Below, piece after piece: positions 11,652-23,568 of a stretch of DNA of 64,000 nt. Position 1 is the stretch's first letter. Each line of letters opens with the position of its first letter. This DNA comes from Balanoglossus misakiensis (Eukaryota; Hemichordata). The stretch is taken from positions 20,150,001 to 20,214,000 of the forward strand of contig CM082576.2 of NCBI GenBank assembly GCA_040954595.2, written 5' to 3'. Below the pieces are notes generated by a model, which did not search any database, had not been told where the DNA came from, and saw only the letters and a program-made list of their open reading frames with translations. Both the position numbers and the translations under genes were made by a program.

Positions 11652-12645
11652 TCTACGTGAGTCTGGCCTTTGGTGGAACGGCCCACCTTGGCTGAAACAA
11701 GGCGACTGGCCTATAAGCGAAGTGTTCGACAGCGCGATTCACCACGCACCGGTATCGACGGTGAATGAATCGGAACTTCTCCCCGCGAGTAACCCCCTCG
11801 AGACGAGACTTCAAAATGAAAAACTCGCGGACTGTTTGACCGCTAAACCCCAGACAACCGGAATACAACAAGTGATTGACGCGAATCGGTTCAGCACGTT
11901 GAACAAACTTCTCCGTGTCACCGCACAAGTGCTACGATTCGTTTCGAACATAAAACGGAACAGCACTCGGAAATTCGGTCCCCTCACAGCTGAGGAAATA
12001 CAACATGCCGAAAACACATGGATCAAGGACACCCAAAAACAGACTTTCGGCGAAACAGGACAACGAGCCGCTCTGACGAAGCCGCTGAAACTTTTCACCG
12101 ATGACAGAGACATCACAAGATGTGATAGCAGACTACATAACGCGCCAATTGGCTTCGACGCCAAATTCCCAATTCTGCTACCGCGAAACCATCGATTCAC
12201 GGAACTCGTCATTCGCGACGCGCATTCGCGTTTACTTCACGCCGGAGTACAATCGACCGTAGCTCATTTACGGCAGAAATTCTGGATACCGAGAATACGC
12301 CGTACCGTGAGAGCTCTACTGAGTAAGTGTGTCACATGCCGCAAAATCAACGGGCACGCCTACAGCTACCCAAGACAAGCACCGCTACAAGCAGATCGTG
12401 TGAAAACAGCCCCGCCTTTCAACGTAACCGGAGTTGACTTCACCGGAGCGTTGTACATCAAATCGCCCAAACCTGTACGAGAGAAAAAGGTGTATGTCTG
12501 CCTGTTCACTTGCGCTGTTACACGCGCCGTGCATTTGGAACTTGTTGACGACTTGTCCGCGAATAGCTTTCTACAAGCATTCCGCCGTTTCGCTGCAAGA
12601 CGCAATAAAGAAGGTCTTAGGACGCGCCTACGTGACATTCAATGA
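11623..12645 (+). pseudogene. BEL/Pao integrase N-terminal part, truncated core
   Basis: Begins with LLTRGIS-type linker and SGLWWNGPPWL, a hallmark of BEL polyproteins before the integrase. An HHCC zinc-binding region follows (H...H...CVTCRK, about 12215-12345), then the start of the catalytic core with its first Asp (GVDFTG, about 12435). At about 12600 the sequence jumps to the distal integrase in another frame. The last roughly 15 residues are frame-shifted and the second Asp and the Glu of the DDE triad are missing. Confidence 0.87.
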
Positions 12646-13159
12646 ACTGTATACCTTACTGACCGAAGTTGAGGCCGTAATAAACGACCGACCGATCACA
12701 TATGTTTCTTCGGATGCTGAAGACGCCGTGCCGTTGACGCCCGCTCATTTATTACACGGACGCCCCTTGACAACGGTACCTTATCTCACCGTCGAAGACG
12801 ATGAACTCACCGACCCGACCTACGGTAACCATAGCGTTCTAAACAAGCGCTACACTCTGATGACTACGCTCCAGACGCGATTTTGGCGACGATGGGTATC
12901 GGAATATTTGCCCGCGCTACGTGAAAACCACTCGCCAATAGGGAGTCCCGGCAACAAGATACAGGTTGGGGACGTGGTCCTTGTACATGAAGACGTCAAA
13001 CGGCGCCTGGAATGGACTTTGGCTACGGTGGAACGACTGAACTACGGACGCGACAACCTAGTTCGATCAGCGGAAATCAGAACCGCCAAGGGACACACCA
13101 CAAGGCCAGTGAGCAAACTCTTCCCGCTGGAAGTGAACTCGCGCTCCGTATCGACATGA
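12602..13159 (+). pseudogene. BEL/Pao integrase C-terminal part
   Basis: The frame resumes with KKVLGRAYVTFNELYTLL and VINDRPITY, the segment after the catalytic core in BEL integrases. A DUF5641-like tail follows (FWRRWVSEYLPALRE, then a basic region up to the stop). It has no start codon of its own. Joined directly to the upstream fragment by a deletion, it cannot be made as part of a working integrase. Confidence 0.87.
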
Positions 13160-13292
13160 AGTGGACATTGACATTGTCTGTGTTTCAATGACAATCGAAC
13201 AATGGACAATCTGATTTTTCTAGTTTGAATGTATTTCAGAATTTTCTAGTTTATTTTTTGATTTCTTGTTCGCTTTTGCGGCCCGGGAGAAT
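13160..13292 (+). other. BEL 3' noncoding leader to 3' LTR, with polypurine-like tract
   Basis: AT-rich noncoding stretch after the pol stop. GCCCGGGAGAAT directly before the 3' LTR (about 13281-13292) is the likely polypurine primer region. Confidence 0.5.
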
Positions 13293-13599
13293 ATCGGAGA
13301 TGCTAAAAACTCTGACCATGAGTCATTTTGAGGATCACAGCTCGGATACTTTGAGCCAATCAGAGCTGAGTATTTTAGCCCAATCAGAGGCCTAGTTAAT
13401 CACCAAATGACATCTTTCCCGCCAAAACAAAATTTGCTACTTTTTTGGCTGGCGTTTTGTGCTTGTGAAGTCACTTCTTGAGTGACCTTCAATAAAAGCT
13501 GTTTAAAGGTTGTACAGCTGCGTCCCGCTCCTGTAATTTCCCCTGCCATACCCCAGAACCTTGTTCATAAATCCACCCCAGACATAAAGTACGTCACAT
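13293..13599 (+). repeat. BEL/Pao 3' LTR
   Basis: Same length as the 5' LTR, six substitutions. AATAAA conserved near 13491. The satellite resumes after the CAGCT duplication. Confidence 0.92.
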
Positions 13600-15176
13600 C
13601 AGCTAAACCAGGCCGTAGGAAATCCGACGTAATCACCGTTGATAACTTACGCCAGTCTGTGTCATATAGAGCCGGTGCACCAGCCGAGTCACGCCGTAGG
13701 AAATCTGACTTGATCAACGTGGTCAATGTACGCCTGTTTCTGCTCTAGAGTGCCGGGGCTTCAGCTGAGCCAGGCCGTAGGAAACCCGACGTGATTACCG
13801 TTGTTAACTTACGCCAGTCTGTGTCCTATATATAGTGCCGGGGCATCAGCCGTGCCAGGCCGAAGGAAATGTGAGTAGATCAACGACGTCTCTGTACGCG
13901 TGTTTCTGCTCTAGAGTGCCAGGGCTTTAGCCAAGCCATGCCGTAGGAAATCTGACTTGATCAACGTGGTCTCTGTACGCGTGTTTCTGCTCTAGAGTGC
14001 CGTGGCTTTATCCAAGCCATGCCGTAGAAAATCAGACTTGATCACCGTTGCTAACGTACGCTAGTGTCTGTCATATTGTGACGGAGATTTAGCCGAGCCA
14101 GGCCGTAGAAATATCGACTTGTTCAACGTTACCAGTGTGCAACTGTTTCTGCTCTAGAGTATCAGGGTTTTAGCCGACTTATGCTGTAGGAAATTTGAGT
14201 TGATGAACGGGAATTCAATGTTAGAAAACCCGTGTGGAAAGTATCTCTACCCGTTTGAAACTAAGAAAAGAATTTATTCTTATTTATTTTGTAAAAAAGA
14301 CAATTTTTTCGAAAACAAGTCGAAAATGGTAATTTTGTCTTGGGTGATTCAAATTATACCGCCTTTTCTGGAATTTGCATCACTTTTTACAAGAGAACGA
14401 CACTTCATGCTCCATAATATTTCCGAAAATGAAGAAAAGAGTTAATTTTTTATGATTTTTTAAAAATTTACCATTTTTGTCAAAATATGGCCAAAATGGC
14501 TATTTTTCTTGAATTCCGTCAATATCTCTGCATTTTTGGAGTGGTCGAGAGTTTTAACATACAATCAACATGTCATATATGATCAGGGCACCAAATTCGA
14601 AGAACAAAGGTTTTTTTTATTTTTTTTTCTAAAAATGACATTTTCAAGCAAAATTTGATAACATGCAATTTTGTCTGCAGTGAGCCAAATTAGACGGTCA
14701 TTTGTGGAATTTGTATCGATATATACATACGAAGAGCATTCTATACTCCATCAGATTTCCGAAAATGTAAAAAACAGGTATTTTTTGTAATTTTCAAAAA
14801 TTTACTATTTTGACCAAATTGTGGCTAAAATTATTATTTTCGTGTTGAATGCCGCCAGTGTCAGTGCTTTTAAAAGTCATAAAAACGTTTAACATACAAG
14901 CAATTGTTTATATATGATCAGGTCACCGAATTAAAAAAAAAAAGAATGTTTGGCCTAAAAATGACCTTTTTGGTGCAAAAACGAATAAAACGCAATTTTG
15001 TATTAAATCAGCTCATTCAGAGTGCATTTTTTATAATCAGCACCATTTTTACATATAATGGAAATTTCATACATCATCAGATATCCAAATATGAAAAAAT
15101 GATTTAGATTTTAGATGATTGTCCAAAATTATCTGATATCTAATAAATGTAGTATTGAACCGTTCTGTCCCCCCCC

Positions 15177-17560
15177 TACATTATATGCGGTACGCCGATG
15201 TCAGCTTACCCGGCAGTACTGCAGGCCGTGCCCCCAACTAACGTCGGTGTTTGAAACGCCCTGGTTAAATTCGGGCTTTCTCTATAAATTGACAGGCAAT
15301 AATGCAGTCCTACCCGAACAAATGTCGAGTGTTGACCCGCTGTGACTTTCCTTCTTCGGTTTGCCCGACTTAGCCAACGTCTTTGTACTAATGTGTCGGG
15401 TCTTTTGCAGAGCCAGGCCGAAGGAAATCCGACTTGATCACCGTTGCTAACGAACGCTAGTGTCTGTCATGGTGTGCCGGGGTTTTAGTCGAGCCAGGCC
15501 ATAGGAGATCTGACTTGATCATCGTGGTCAATGTACGCGTGTTTCCGCTCTAAAGTGCCGGGGTTTCAGCTAAACCAGGCCGTAGGAAATCTGACGTAAT
15601 CACCGTTGATAACTTACGCCAGTCTGTGTCATATAGAGCCGGTGCACCAGCCGAGTCACGCCGTAGGAAATCTGACTTGATCATCGTGGTCAATGTACGC
15701 CTGTTTCTGCTCTAGAGTGCCGGGGCTTCAGCTGAGCCAGGCCGTAGGAAACCCGGCGTGATTACCGTTGTTAACTTACGCCAGTCTGTGTCCTATATAT
15801 AGTGCCGGGGCATCAGCCGTGCCAGGCCGAAGGAAATGTGAGTAGATCAACGTGGTCTCTGTACGCGTGTTTCTGCTCTAGAGTGTCAGGGCTTTAGCCA
15901 AGCCATGCCGTAGGAAATCTGACTTGATCAACGTTGCTAGCGAACGCTAGTGTCTGTCATAGCGTGCCGGGGTTTTAGTCGGGCCAAGCCGTAGGAGATC
16001 AGACTTGATCAACGTGGTCTCTGTACGCGTGTTTCTGCTCTAGAGTGCCGGGGCTTTATCCAAGCCATGCCGTAGAAAATCTGACTTGATCACCGTTGAT
16101 AACTTACGCCAGTCTGTGTCCTATATATAGTGCCGGGGCATCAGCCGTGCCAGGCCGAAGGAAATGTGAGTAGATCAACGTGGTCTCTGTACGCGTGTTT
16201 CTGCTCTAGAGTGCCAGGGCTTTAGCCAAGCCATGCCGTGGGAAATCTGACTTGATCAAGGTTGCTAACGAACGCTAGTGTCTGTCATAGTGTGCCGGGG
16301 TTTTAGTCGAGCCAAGCCGTAGGAGATCAGACTTGATCAACGTGGTCTCCGTACACGTTTTTCTGCTCTAGAGTGCCGGGGCTTTATTCAAGCCATGCCG
16401 TAAGAAATCTGACTTGATCACCGTTGCTAACGTACGCTAGTGTCTGTCATATTGTGACGGAGATTTAGCCAAGCCAGGCCGTAAAAAAATCGACTTGTTC
16501 AACGTTACCAGTGTGCAACTGTTTCTGCTCTAGAGTGTCAGGGTTTTAGCCGACTTATGCTGTAGGAAATCTGAGTTGATGAACGGGAATTCAATGTTAG
16601 AAAACCCGTGTGGAATGTATCTCTACCCGTTTGAAACTAAGAAAAGAATTTATTCTTATTTATTTTGTAAAAAAGACAATTTTTCGAAAAAAAGTCGAAA
16701 ATGGTAATTTTGTCTTGGGTGATTCAAATTATACCACCTTTTCTGGAATTTGCAGCACTTTTTACAAGAGAACGACACTTCATGCTCCATAATATTTCCG
16801 AAAATGAAGAAAAGAGTTAATTTTTTATGATTTTTTAAAAATTTACCATTTTTGTCAAAATATGGCCAAAATGGCTATTTTTTCTTGAATTCCGTCAATA
16901 TCTCTGCATTTTTGGGGTGGTCGAAAGTTTTAACATACAATCAACATGTCATATATGATCGGGGCACCAAATTCGAAGAACAAAGGTTTTTTTATTTTTT
17001 TTTTCTAAAAATGACATTTTCAAGGAAAATTTGGTAAAACGCAATTTTGTCTGCAGTGAGCCAAATTAGACGGTCTTTTGTGGAATTTGTATCGATATAT
17101 ACATACGAAGAGCATTCTATACTCCATCAGATTTCCGAAAATGTAGAAAACAGGTATTTTTTTGTAATTTTGAAAAAATTGCCATTTTGACCAAATTGTG
17201 GCTAAAATTGTTATTTTCGTGTTGAATGCCGCCAGTGTCACTGCTTTTAAAAGTCATAAAAACTTTTAACATACAAGCAATTCTTTATATATCATCAGGT
17301 CACCGAATTAAAAAAAAATAAAGAATGTTTTGCCTGAAAATGACCTTTTAGGTGCAAAAACGAATAAAACGTAATTTTGTATTAAATCAGCTCATTCAGA
17401 GTGCATTTTTTATAATCAGAACCATTTTTACATAAATTGGAAATTTCATACATCATCAGATATCCAAATATGAAAAAATGATTTAGATTTTAGATGATTG
17501 TCCAAAATTAGCTGATATCTAATAAATGTAGTATTGAACCGTTCTGTTTCCCCCCCCCCT
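15177..17560. repeat. Satellite unit 6, 2,384 bp
   Basis: About two subrepeat dimers longer than units 2 and 3. A run of subrepeats (GATAACTTACGCC...GCCGTGCC...GGCTTTAGCC) occurs twice, around 15780-16000 and 16100-16320, the signature of an internal duplication. Confidence 0.92.
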
Positions 17561-18176
17561 TACATTATATGCGGTACGCCGATGTCAGCTTACCCGGCAG
17601 TACTGCAGGCCGTGCCCCCAACTAACGTTGGTGTTTGAAACGCCCTGGTTAAATTCGGGCTTTCTCTATAAATTGACAGGCAATAATGCAGTCCTACCCG
17701 AACAAATGTCGAGTGTTGACCCGCTGTGACTTTCCCTCTTCGGTTTGCCCGACTTAGCCAACGTCTTTGTACTAGAGTGTCGGGTCTTTTGCAGAGCCAG
17801 GCCGAAGGAAATCCGACTTGATCACCGTTGCTAACGAACGCTAGTGTCTGTCATGGTGTGCCGGGGTTTTAGTCGAGCCAGACAGAAGGAGGTCTGACTT
17901 GATCATCGTGGTCAATGTACGCGTGTTTCCGCTCTTAAGTGCCGGGGCTTCAGCTAAACCAGGCCGTAGGAAATCCGACGTAATCACCGTTGATAACTTA
18001 CGCCAGTCTGTGTCATATAGAGCCGGTGCACCAGCCGAGTCACGCCGTAGGAAATCTGACTTGATCAACGTGGTCAATGTTTCTGCTCTAGAGTGCCGGG
18101 ACTTCAGCTGAGCCAGGCCGTAGGAAACCTGACGTGATTACCGTTGTCAACTTACGCCAGTCTGTGTCCTATATAT

Positions 18177-18679
18177 TGTGACGGAAACCCAGGCGTTCCG
18201 CCTATTGAAAACCGGTAGCGCAGACGGACCCGCTCGAGCCTCTCACAAACAGCGCTGTCTTCACACGCGGCGGTAGGAACTCGCCGGAAAGCAAGCGTCT
18301 CGTCGAAGAAATCTGCCCACACCGAGCAGCTGAGGTAAACACGTCTCAGATCTCGCGATCGGTGACCCGGGGCCGGCTATCCGGGAGGGATAAAACAGGA
18401 CTAAACAGGAAAAGTCGCCCAGGGCCGAAACCGGGGTTCCTTCCTCAACAGATCCACGCCAAAACTCTCCAAAACAACATGGTTGCAGGCTAAAAACGAG
18501 GCTAAACATGTGACCCAGAACGCACTTCTAATTGGTGTAGATACACCAAGGGCAAGATGGGGAAACCCTTCCATCCTTGTCAATCATACAAGACAGCCCA
18601 AAACGGTCACCACGACAGTGAAGCCATAGAAAAACACCATGCCAAATAATAAATCACATGGAATAGCAATTCCATAACA
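18177..18679 (-). repeat. Gypsy (reverse) 3' LTR
   Basis: Left copy on the plus strand, hence the 3' LTR of the minus-strand element. It has about 16 bp (near 18398) absent from the other LTR and lacks about 14 bp (CCATGGTAAC region) present there. GC-rich in the middle. Confidence 0.92.
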
Positions 18680-19718
18680 ACGCCCCCAACCTCGGCTTCG
18701 AAGTCCCTTGAGAACAGGAATAACTAAAATATAGGAAAGAAGGAAGAAAGGGGAATAACCAGCCCTGAACCAATCCGATCAGGGAAAACTTGCAATAACT
18801 GCAAGGTCCCAACAGTCTGTCAACAACATAAACCGTCGTCGTAGTAACACAACCAGAATCCTGACCAGTGCCAACTTCAGCTTCGCTAACACTAACTTTC
18901 TCTTTGACATCAAAATCTTTGAAAGAGACTACTTCTGACTTGCTCACTTCAACTTTAGTAGTTGGCAAGTCCCCAGCTGAAGGTTTACCAACCTGCAGCC
19001 GCTGGTCAATGGGTAACATGTTCACCTTATCTAACCAGGAAGTGAGATCCTTCCCTTGATAAGCTTTCAACTTCTCAAAATGCACAATTTTGGGTTTAGC
19101 TCGTGGGCTCCTCTGTATGCGATAAACTACATCAGACAATCTACTGATAATCAGATATGGACCTTCATATGACAACTGAAGCTTTTGCGAATACCCTTTC
19201 CGCCTCCTTTCATCTTTTAACCATACAAAATTCCCCACATGAAATCCCTGCTTTGTAGCAAAACGATCATATCGCACTTTCTGTCTGCGAGCTGTCGTTT
19301 GTAACTGCGACCTAGCATGTTCATGCACTTCATGCAATCTTTCTCTCAAATCGGAAACATAATCAGTCTCCTTCGACCGATCTGGTCGCTCAGATGTAAC
19401 TGCAACATCCAACGGGTATATCAAGTCTCTACCTAGCATTAACATGTTTGGTGTCTCCCCGGTTGAGGGATGCACACTGCTACGGTAAGCAAATGTGGCA
19501 AGACTCAAGTTCTTGTCCCAATCCGACTGATTCTCACGAGGGTCCATATATGTACGAATGTAACTAACAATTTGCTGATTGAATCTCTCCACAAAACCAT
19601 TCGACTGTGGGTGCCTAGGGGTTGTGTAAGTCTTGTTTACTCCCAGGAGGTTACACACTTCCTTAAAAACATTCGACACAAAATTCCTACCCAAGTCGCT
19701 ATGACACTCTAGTGGCAT
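18654..19718 (-). pseudogene. Gypsy integrase, distal part, with GPY/F module
   Basis: 354 residues beginning just after a frame break at an A-run (19722-19726, plus strand). It contains the second catalytic Asp (HSDLGRNF) and, 35 residues on, the Glu (NGFVERFN), completing the D,D-35-E pattern whose first Asp is in the preceding frame. Further on are FATKQGFHVGNFVWL and YEGPYLIISRLSDVVYRI, the GPY/F module of Gypsy integrases. The C-terminal roughly 60 residues are hydrophobic and run into the 3' LTR (stop inside it). Its Met at 19718 is an in-frame codon after the shift, not a real start. Confidence 0.88.
18680..18695 (-). other. Polypurine-like tract of reverse Gypsy
   Basis: On the minus strand CGAGGTTGGGGGCGT lies just before the 3' LTR, the usual place of the plus-strand primer. 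Short and not perfectly purine. Confidence 0.5.
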
Positions 19719-22207
19719 ACCAAAAAGTTATCCAGCAAAACTCTTGCAATAGTAACAGCCTCCTCATTTGGCACGGCATACGCCTCCATCCACTTAGAGA
19801 AGTAGTCCCCCACCACAAGTACTTTCTTATTTCCTGCACTTGATTCTGGGAATGGACCCAATACATCAATCGCTATTCTTTCCATCGGAGCACCGACAAC
19901 ATAAGACTGCAAGGGCGCAGGCTTTCTCACCCTCTGCTTCTTATTACGAGCACACATATCACATGCCCTCACATGAGCGCGCACATCTACGGACATGCCA
20001 AACCAGTGATATTTCAACCTGATTATGCTCAAAGTACGACCAGTACCGCTATGTCCTCCAAACAACGAATCATGGAGAGTCTGTAGGACCAGCCCTACAT
20101 AAACCTTAGGCAGCACCAGTTGCCACCTGACTATTTTACCATCTGGTGATTCCCATAACCTGTACAGAATGCCATCATGAACACGCAAATGCTCATACAT
20201 TGACCAATAAGACTTCAACGCAGGCGAACGAAATGACACTTCAGACCACTGTGGCTTGTCCTTACCAGACTCCACACATTGCATAAGAAAACCAATGTTC
20301 GGGTCACTCATTTGTTGTTTGCGTAATTCTTCCCGTGACCATAAGGGACCATGGTCGACCATGACATTATCACTGCACATTTTCTCATCACTCAGATCAT
20401 CCTCGGGAGCAAATGTTTTGTGCACAAAACCTCCTTTTTGGTCAAGGCGTCCCCAAACCTCAAACTCATCCTCTACCGGACCTTTCCGAGTTCCCGCTCC
20501 CTCAATGGCCCGATCCCTTGCCCCAACAAAAGACAGGTCATCCCCGTTCTGATCCTCAACCGGTTCAGAACAATTGTCACCGTGCTGTCTACCGCACTGT
20601 TTACATGGGCGCAATGGTACCCTACTCAACGCATCAGCGTTCGTGTGTTTATTCCCTGAACGGTGAACAATTCGGAAATCAAACGCACTCAAAGCCTCTA
20701 GCCAGCGGGCCAATTGCCCCTCGGGATTTTTATACCGAAGTAACCAGACTAGAGATGCATGATCTGTTCTGATCATAAATGGTCTACCTAACAAGTAGTG
20801 TCTAAAATGCTTGGCAAAGTATACCACTGCCAACAATTCCTTTCGCGTGACACAATAGTTCTTTTCCTGAGAACTCAGTACACGATTTCCAAAGCTAATG
20901 GGACGTTCCACTCCATCCTGAATTTGGCTAAGACAAGCACCAATCGAGGAGTGAGAAGCATCAGTATCCAGAATAAATTCTCCCTTCTCTGATGGGAAGG
21001 CCAACACAGGAGGTGATGACAGTAGATCTTTCAACCGATCAAAAGCTATCTGACATTCATCACTCCACACAAAAATGACATTTTTCTTCGTCAAATCTGT
21101 AAGGGGCTTTGCAATTTCCGCAAAGTTCTGTATAAACCTCCGATAATACGAAGCAAGCCCAACAAAACTGCGTACATCAGTCAAAGATGTAGGTACGGGC
21201 CAATTTCTCAGTGTTTGAACCTTTTTCGGATCGGTCGACACACCCTCAGCCGACACAACATGTCCCAGGAATTCTACTTGAACTGCAAACAAAGTACACT
21301 TCTTTGCTTTTAACTTCAGACCTGCTTCACGCAATTTGTTGAAAACAGTCTGCAACCGTTCCAATTCCTGCTCAAAAGATTCCCCAAACACAATAATGTC
21401 ATCCAAATAGAGTAATAAAATTTCCCATTGCAATCCTTGAAAAACCTTTTCCATCAATCTTTCAAAAGTGCCAGGTGCACCGCACAATCCCATGGGCATT
21501 GTAGTCCATTCCAACAATTTACCAGAAGAAGTCACTATTGCAGACTTTTCTCTACTTTCCTTATCAAGCTTGACCTGATGAAATCCCATATTCAAATCAA
21601 GGGTGGAAAACCAGCAAGCACCATGCATTGCTTCTAAATTGTCCTGTATTCTTGGAATAGGTTGGGCATTCTGAATTGTGACTGCATTGAGTCTCCTGTA
21701 ATCAACTACTAATCTCTGTGTACAATCCTTTTTCTTGACCAACAAACATGGCGAACTCCAAGGCGATGTTGACTCGACTAACATGCCTTTGTCTACAAAT
21801 GATTGAACTTGTCTCTCTATTTCAGTCTTTTTCCAAAATGGCGCACGATACGGTGCCACTTTCACTGGGGTAGCCTGTTGTGTATCAATCCTGTGCTCAA
21901 CAACATCGGTCAAACCCAAGTCATACGCATTCTTGCTAAAAACATCAGAATTATTTATCAACAGCGTTTGTACTTGTTCCTTTTGTTCGTCAGACTCAAG
22001 ATGTTGCACACTACGATGATACAAATCCACTAAATGTGATGGCAATTTCTCAATGCCACGGGAAACAGATTTCCCATTGTTATCATGCTTTTCACAAGTG
22101 TTGCCACTAGAGGGCGCACTATTTTGCACAACAGCTGATTTGTCACACTGATTCATGTCAACAGGAGAGCTGACATTACAATCAACTGCTCTCTCCAGTC
22201 TGTACAA
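19709..22207 (-). CDS. Gypsy pol: RT, RNase H, integrase proximal part
   Basis: 832 residues. RT: LLVKKKDCTQRLVVDYRRLN, then STLDLNMGFHQV, MPMGLCGAPGTFERL and YLDD at about 267-270 (catalytic Asp pair). The RT connection has GHVVSAEGVSTDPKK. RNase H: ILDTDASHSSIG, then YCVTRKELLAVVYF and TDHASLVWLL. Integrase has an HHCC finger (HDSLFGGHSG...CDMCARNK) and first Asp in AIDVLGPF. It is in frame with the upstream protease frame across one TAA stop. The end (19709) is caused by a 1-nt shift in a T-run, which cuts off the integrase. Confidence 0.92.
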   Translation of the reverse strand: MYRLERAVDCNVSSPVDMNQCDKSAVVQNSAPSSGNTCEKHDNNGKSVSRGIEKLPSHLVDLYHRSVQHLESDEQKEQVQTLLINNSDVFSKNAYDLGLTDVVEHRIDTQQATPVKVAPYRAPFWKKTEIERQVQSFVDKGMLVESTSPWSSPCLLVKKKDCTQRLVVDYRRLNAVTIQNAQPIPRIQDNLEAMHGACWFSTLDLNMGFHQVKLDKESREKSAIVTSSGKLLEWTTMPMGLCGAPGTFERLMEKVFQGLQWEILLLYLDDIIVFGESFEQELERLQTVFNKLREAGLKLKAKKCTLFAVQVEFLGHVVSAEGVSTDPKKVQTLRNWPVPTSLTDVRSFVGLASYYRRFIQNFAEIAKPLTDLTKKNVIFVWSDECQIAFDRLKDLLSSPPVLAFPSEKGEFILDTDASHSSIGACLSQIQDGVERPISFGNRVLSSQEKNYCVTRKELLAVVYFAKHFRHYLLGRPFMIRTDHASLVWLLRYKNPEGQLARWLEALSAFDFRIVHRSGNKHTNADALSRVPLRPCKQCGRQHGDNCSEPVEDQNGDDLSFVGARDRAIEGAGTRKGPVEDEFEVWGRLDQKGGFVHKTFAPEDDLSDEKMCSDNVMVDHGPLWSREELRKQQMSDPNIGFLMQCVESGKDKPQWSEVSFRSPALKSYWSMYEHLRVHDGILYRLWESPDGKIVRWQLVLPKVYVGLVLQTLHDSLFGGHSGTGRTLSIIRLKYHWFGMSVDVRAHVRACDMCARNKKQRVRKPAPLQSYVVGAPMERIAIDVLGPFPESSAGNKKVLVVGDYFSKWMEAYAVPNEEAVTIARVLLDNFLVCH

Positions 22208-22249
22208 ACCTACGACCTGACCTCGTTTGACCTCTATGTCCTTTATCCC

Positions 22250-23152
22250 TTAATTAATGACTCTTACAGGTAATAACCGTTGACCCGGGTTTACCAGGGT
22301 AGACGCTGTACCCATCCCCTCAGGAAAATCCTTTAACATGGCTGTAGGCTCTACAGTAGCCACTAACTCAGACAAACACAGCATATCCGCTGCAGACCTT
22401 TCACAGTGAGATGCCCGTGAACTTTGACCTTTCAGACTTTCATGACCTAGCTGACCTTTTCTAGGTTGTTTTGCCATTCTGGCTGGAATAATTGCTTCAT
22501 GACCAGCTGGAATTATTTCATGAGAAGCAGCCTGTAATCTACAACTAAATGGTTTCAACCTTTCAGGACTTGTGGATAAAACTTGGTCGCCCACAGAAAC
22601 TGTACAATTTTGTAAATTGAGACTACAACCAAATTTAGTCAAAACATCCATACCCAGGATTCCTGGAGATCCATCGAGATAATTTCCAACAAGAACAGAA
22701 GTGTCAATTTTCTCAGAACCAATCTCGATCTGCACAGCAACGCTGCCTGCTATATCAAGTTTTGAACCATTTGCTTGCACAATATATAGTCCAGTTTCAG
22801 TCAAATGAGGACGCACATTGTCTGGCATACTATTAAAATAGTCAAATGAAATCAATGTGTGTGTACATCCAGTGTCAACAAGCATTTTGCTAGGCACCCC
22901 TTGGAATTTCACATCCAGCATCATACTGTTGACTGCATCATTACTATTTGTTTCAATGTGCTTCACCTTGTTATCATTCACTTTACATTTACAAGGAGCA
23001 CACCTATCAACATCATCAGTTTCAACAACTGCAGTGCTGGTGTGCAGACGGGTTTGCTCACTGCTTTTGTTAATGACCTTTGACCTCGTCTGAGACACTT
23101 CTTCTCCAGACTGATTTACTGGGACTGCTCGACGGTCAGCACGGACAGTCAT
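22250..23152 (-). CDS. Gypsy aspartic protease region
   Basis: 300 residues. Retropepsin-type active site D-T-G at residue 93 (MLVDTGCTHTLISF) and the second conserved segment GILGMDVLTKFGCSL about 80 residues on. The start ATG overlaps the gag stop as ATGA (about 23152-23149), in another frame from the gag end, so pol was probably reached by frameshift or reinitiation. It ends in a TAA (22252-22250). The codons after it stay open into RT, so this is a single stop mutation or a readthrough site. Confidence 0.88.
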   Translation of the reverse strand: MTVRADRRAVPVNQSGEEVSQTRSKVINKSSEQTRLHTSTAVVETDDVDRCAPCKCKVNDNKVKHIETNSNDAVNSMMLDVKFQGVPSKMLVDTGCTHTLISFDYFNSMPDNVRPHLTETGLYIVQANGSKLDIAGSVAVQIEIGSEKIDTSVLVGNYLDGSPGILGMDVLTKFGCSLNLQNCTVSVGDQVLSTSPERLKPFSCRLQAASHEIIPAGHEAIIPARMAKQPRKGQLGHESLKGQSSRASHCERSAADMLCLSELVATVEPTAMLKDFPEGMGTASTLVNPGQRLLPVRVIN

Positions 23153-23568
23153 TTGGGGTTTAACTGACTCTTATCTGTTTTACCCTTCTGCTCTTTCTGT
23201 TTAACCTGAGGTTCTGGACAGTCTCTTTTCAAATGACCAGAACGGTTACAATTCCAGCAGAGCCTTTGCTTTTTCTCAACTGTTGTTGTCTCACTAGAAC
23301 TATTTTCCAACTTGTCAAGTCTTTTCATAATTTTTGCAAACATCTCCTGTGTATCAACCCTCACAGTAGACTGGCTATTTTCACCATCCAAAGCCTGAGA
23401 CACTTTGCCCCTAGAACGGCCATGTTTCTGCAAAGTTTGAAAGCTTTCTTCTAACAAAACCGCCCGCAGGACACTGTCCAGGGTTGCATCAGATAACTGA
23501 CTAGCTTCATGTATTTTTCTCTGCAATGACATATCAGGGATTGCCTCGAAAAATGTCTCAATGCACAA
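23149..23568 (-). pseudogene. Gypsy gag, nucleocapsid part
   Basis: 139 residues with one CCHC zinc knuckle (CWNCNRSGHLKRDC), then a Lys/Gln-rich tail. It continues the gag core in a different frame from the upstream fragment (switch at about 23570-23600). Ends at the ATGA overlap with the protease frame. Confidence 0.85.

Larger units (their letters stand above)
7728..13599 (+). mobile_element. BEL/Pao LTR retrotransposon, defective
   Basis: A 5.87-kb element with 307-bp direct LTRs at both ends, flanked by a 5-bp duplication CAGCT (7723-7727 and 13600-13604). The internal part carries one gag-pol frame in BEL order: DUF1759-type gag, zinc knuckles, aspartic protease, RT with YVDN, RNase H, integrase and a C-terminal DUF5641-like part. 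It cannot code for full proteins: frame breaks near 11295 and 11600, and a deletion near 12600 removes most of the integrase core. Six mismatches between the 307-bp LTRs (about 2%) suggest moderate age. Confidence 0.93.
7333..15176. repeat. Satellite unit 5, split by the BEL/Pao insertion
   Basis: Left part 7333-7727, right part 13605-15176. Without the retrotransposon and its target duplication it is about 1.97 kb. The break lies inside one 82-bp subrepeat, after GGGGCTTCAGCT, and the rest (CAGCTAAACCAGGCC) resumes on the right. Confidence 0.92.

Noticed and set aside
18261-18583. Frames inside the reverse Gypsy LTRs
   Set aside because: Occur in both LTRs, broken by the LTR indels, with no family match.
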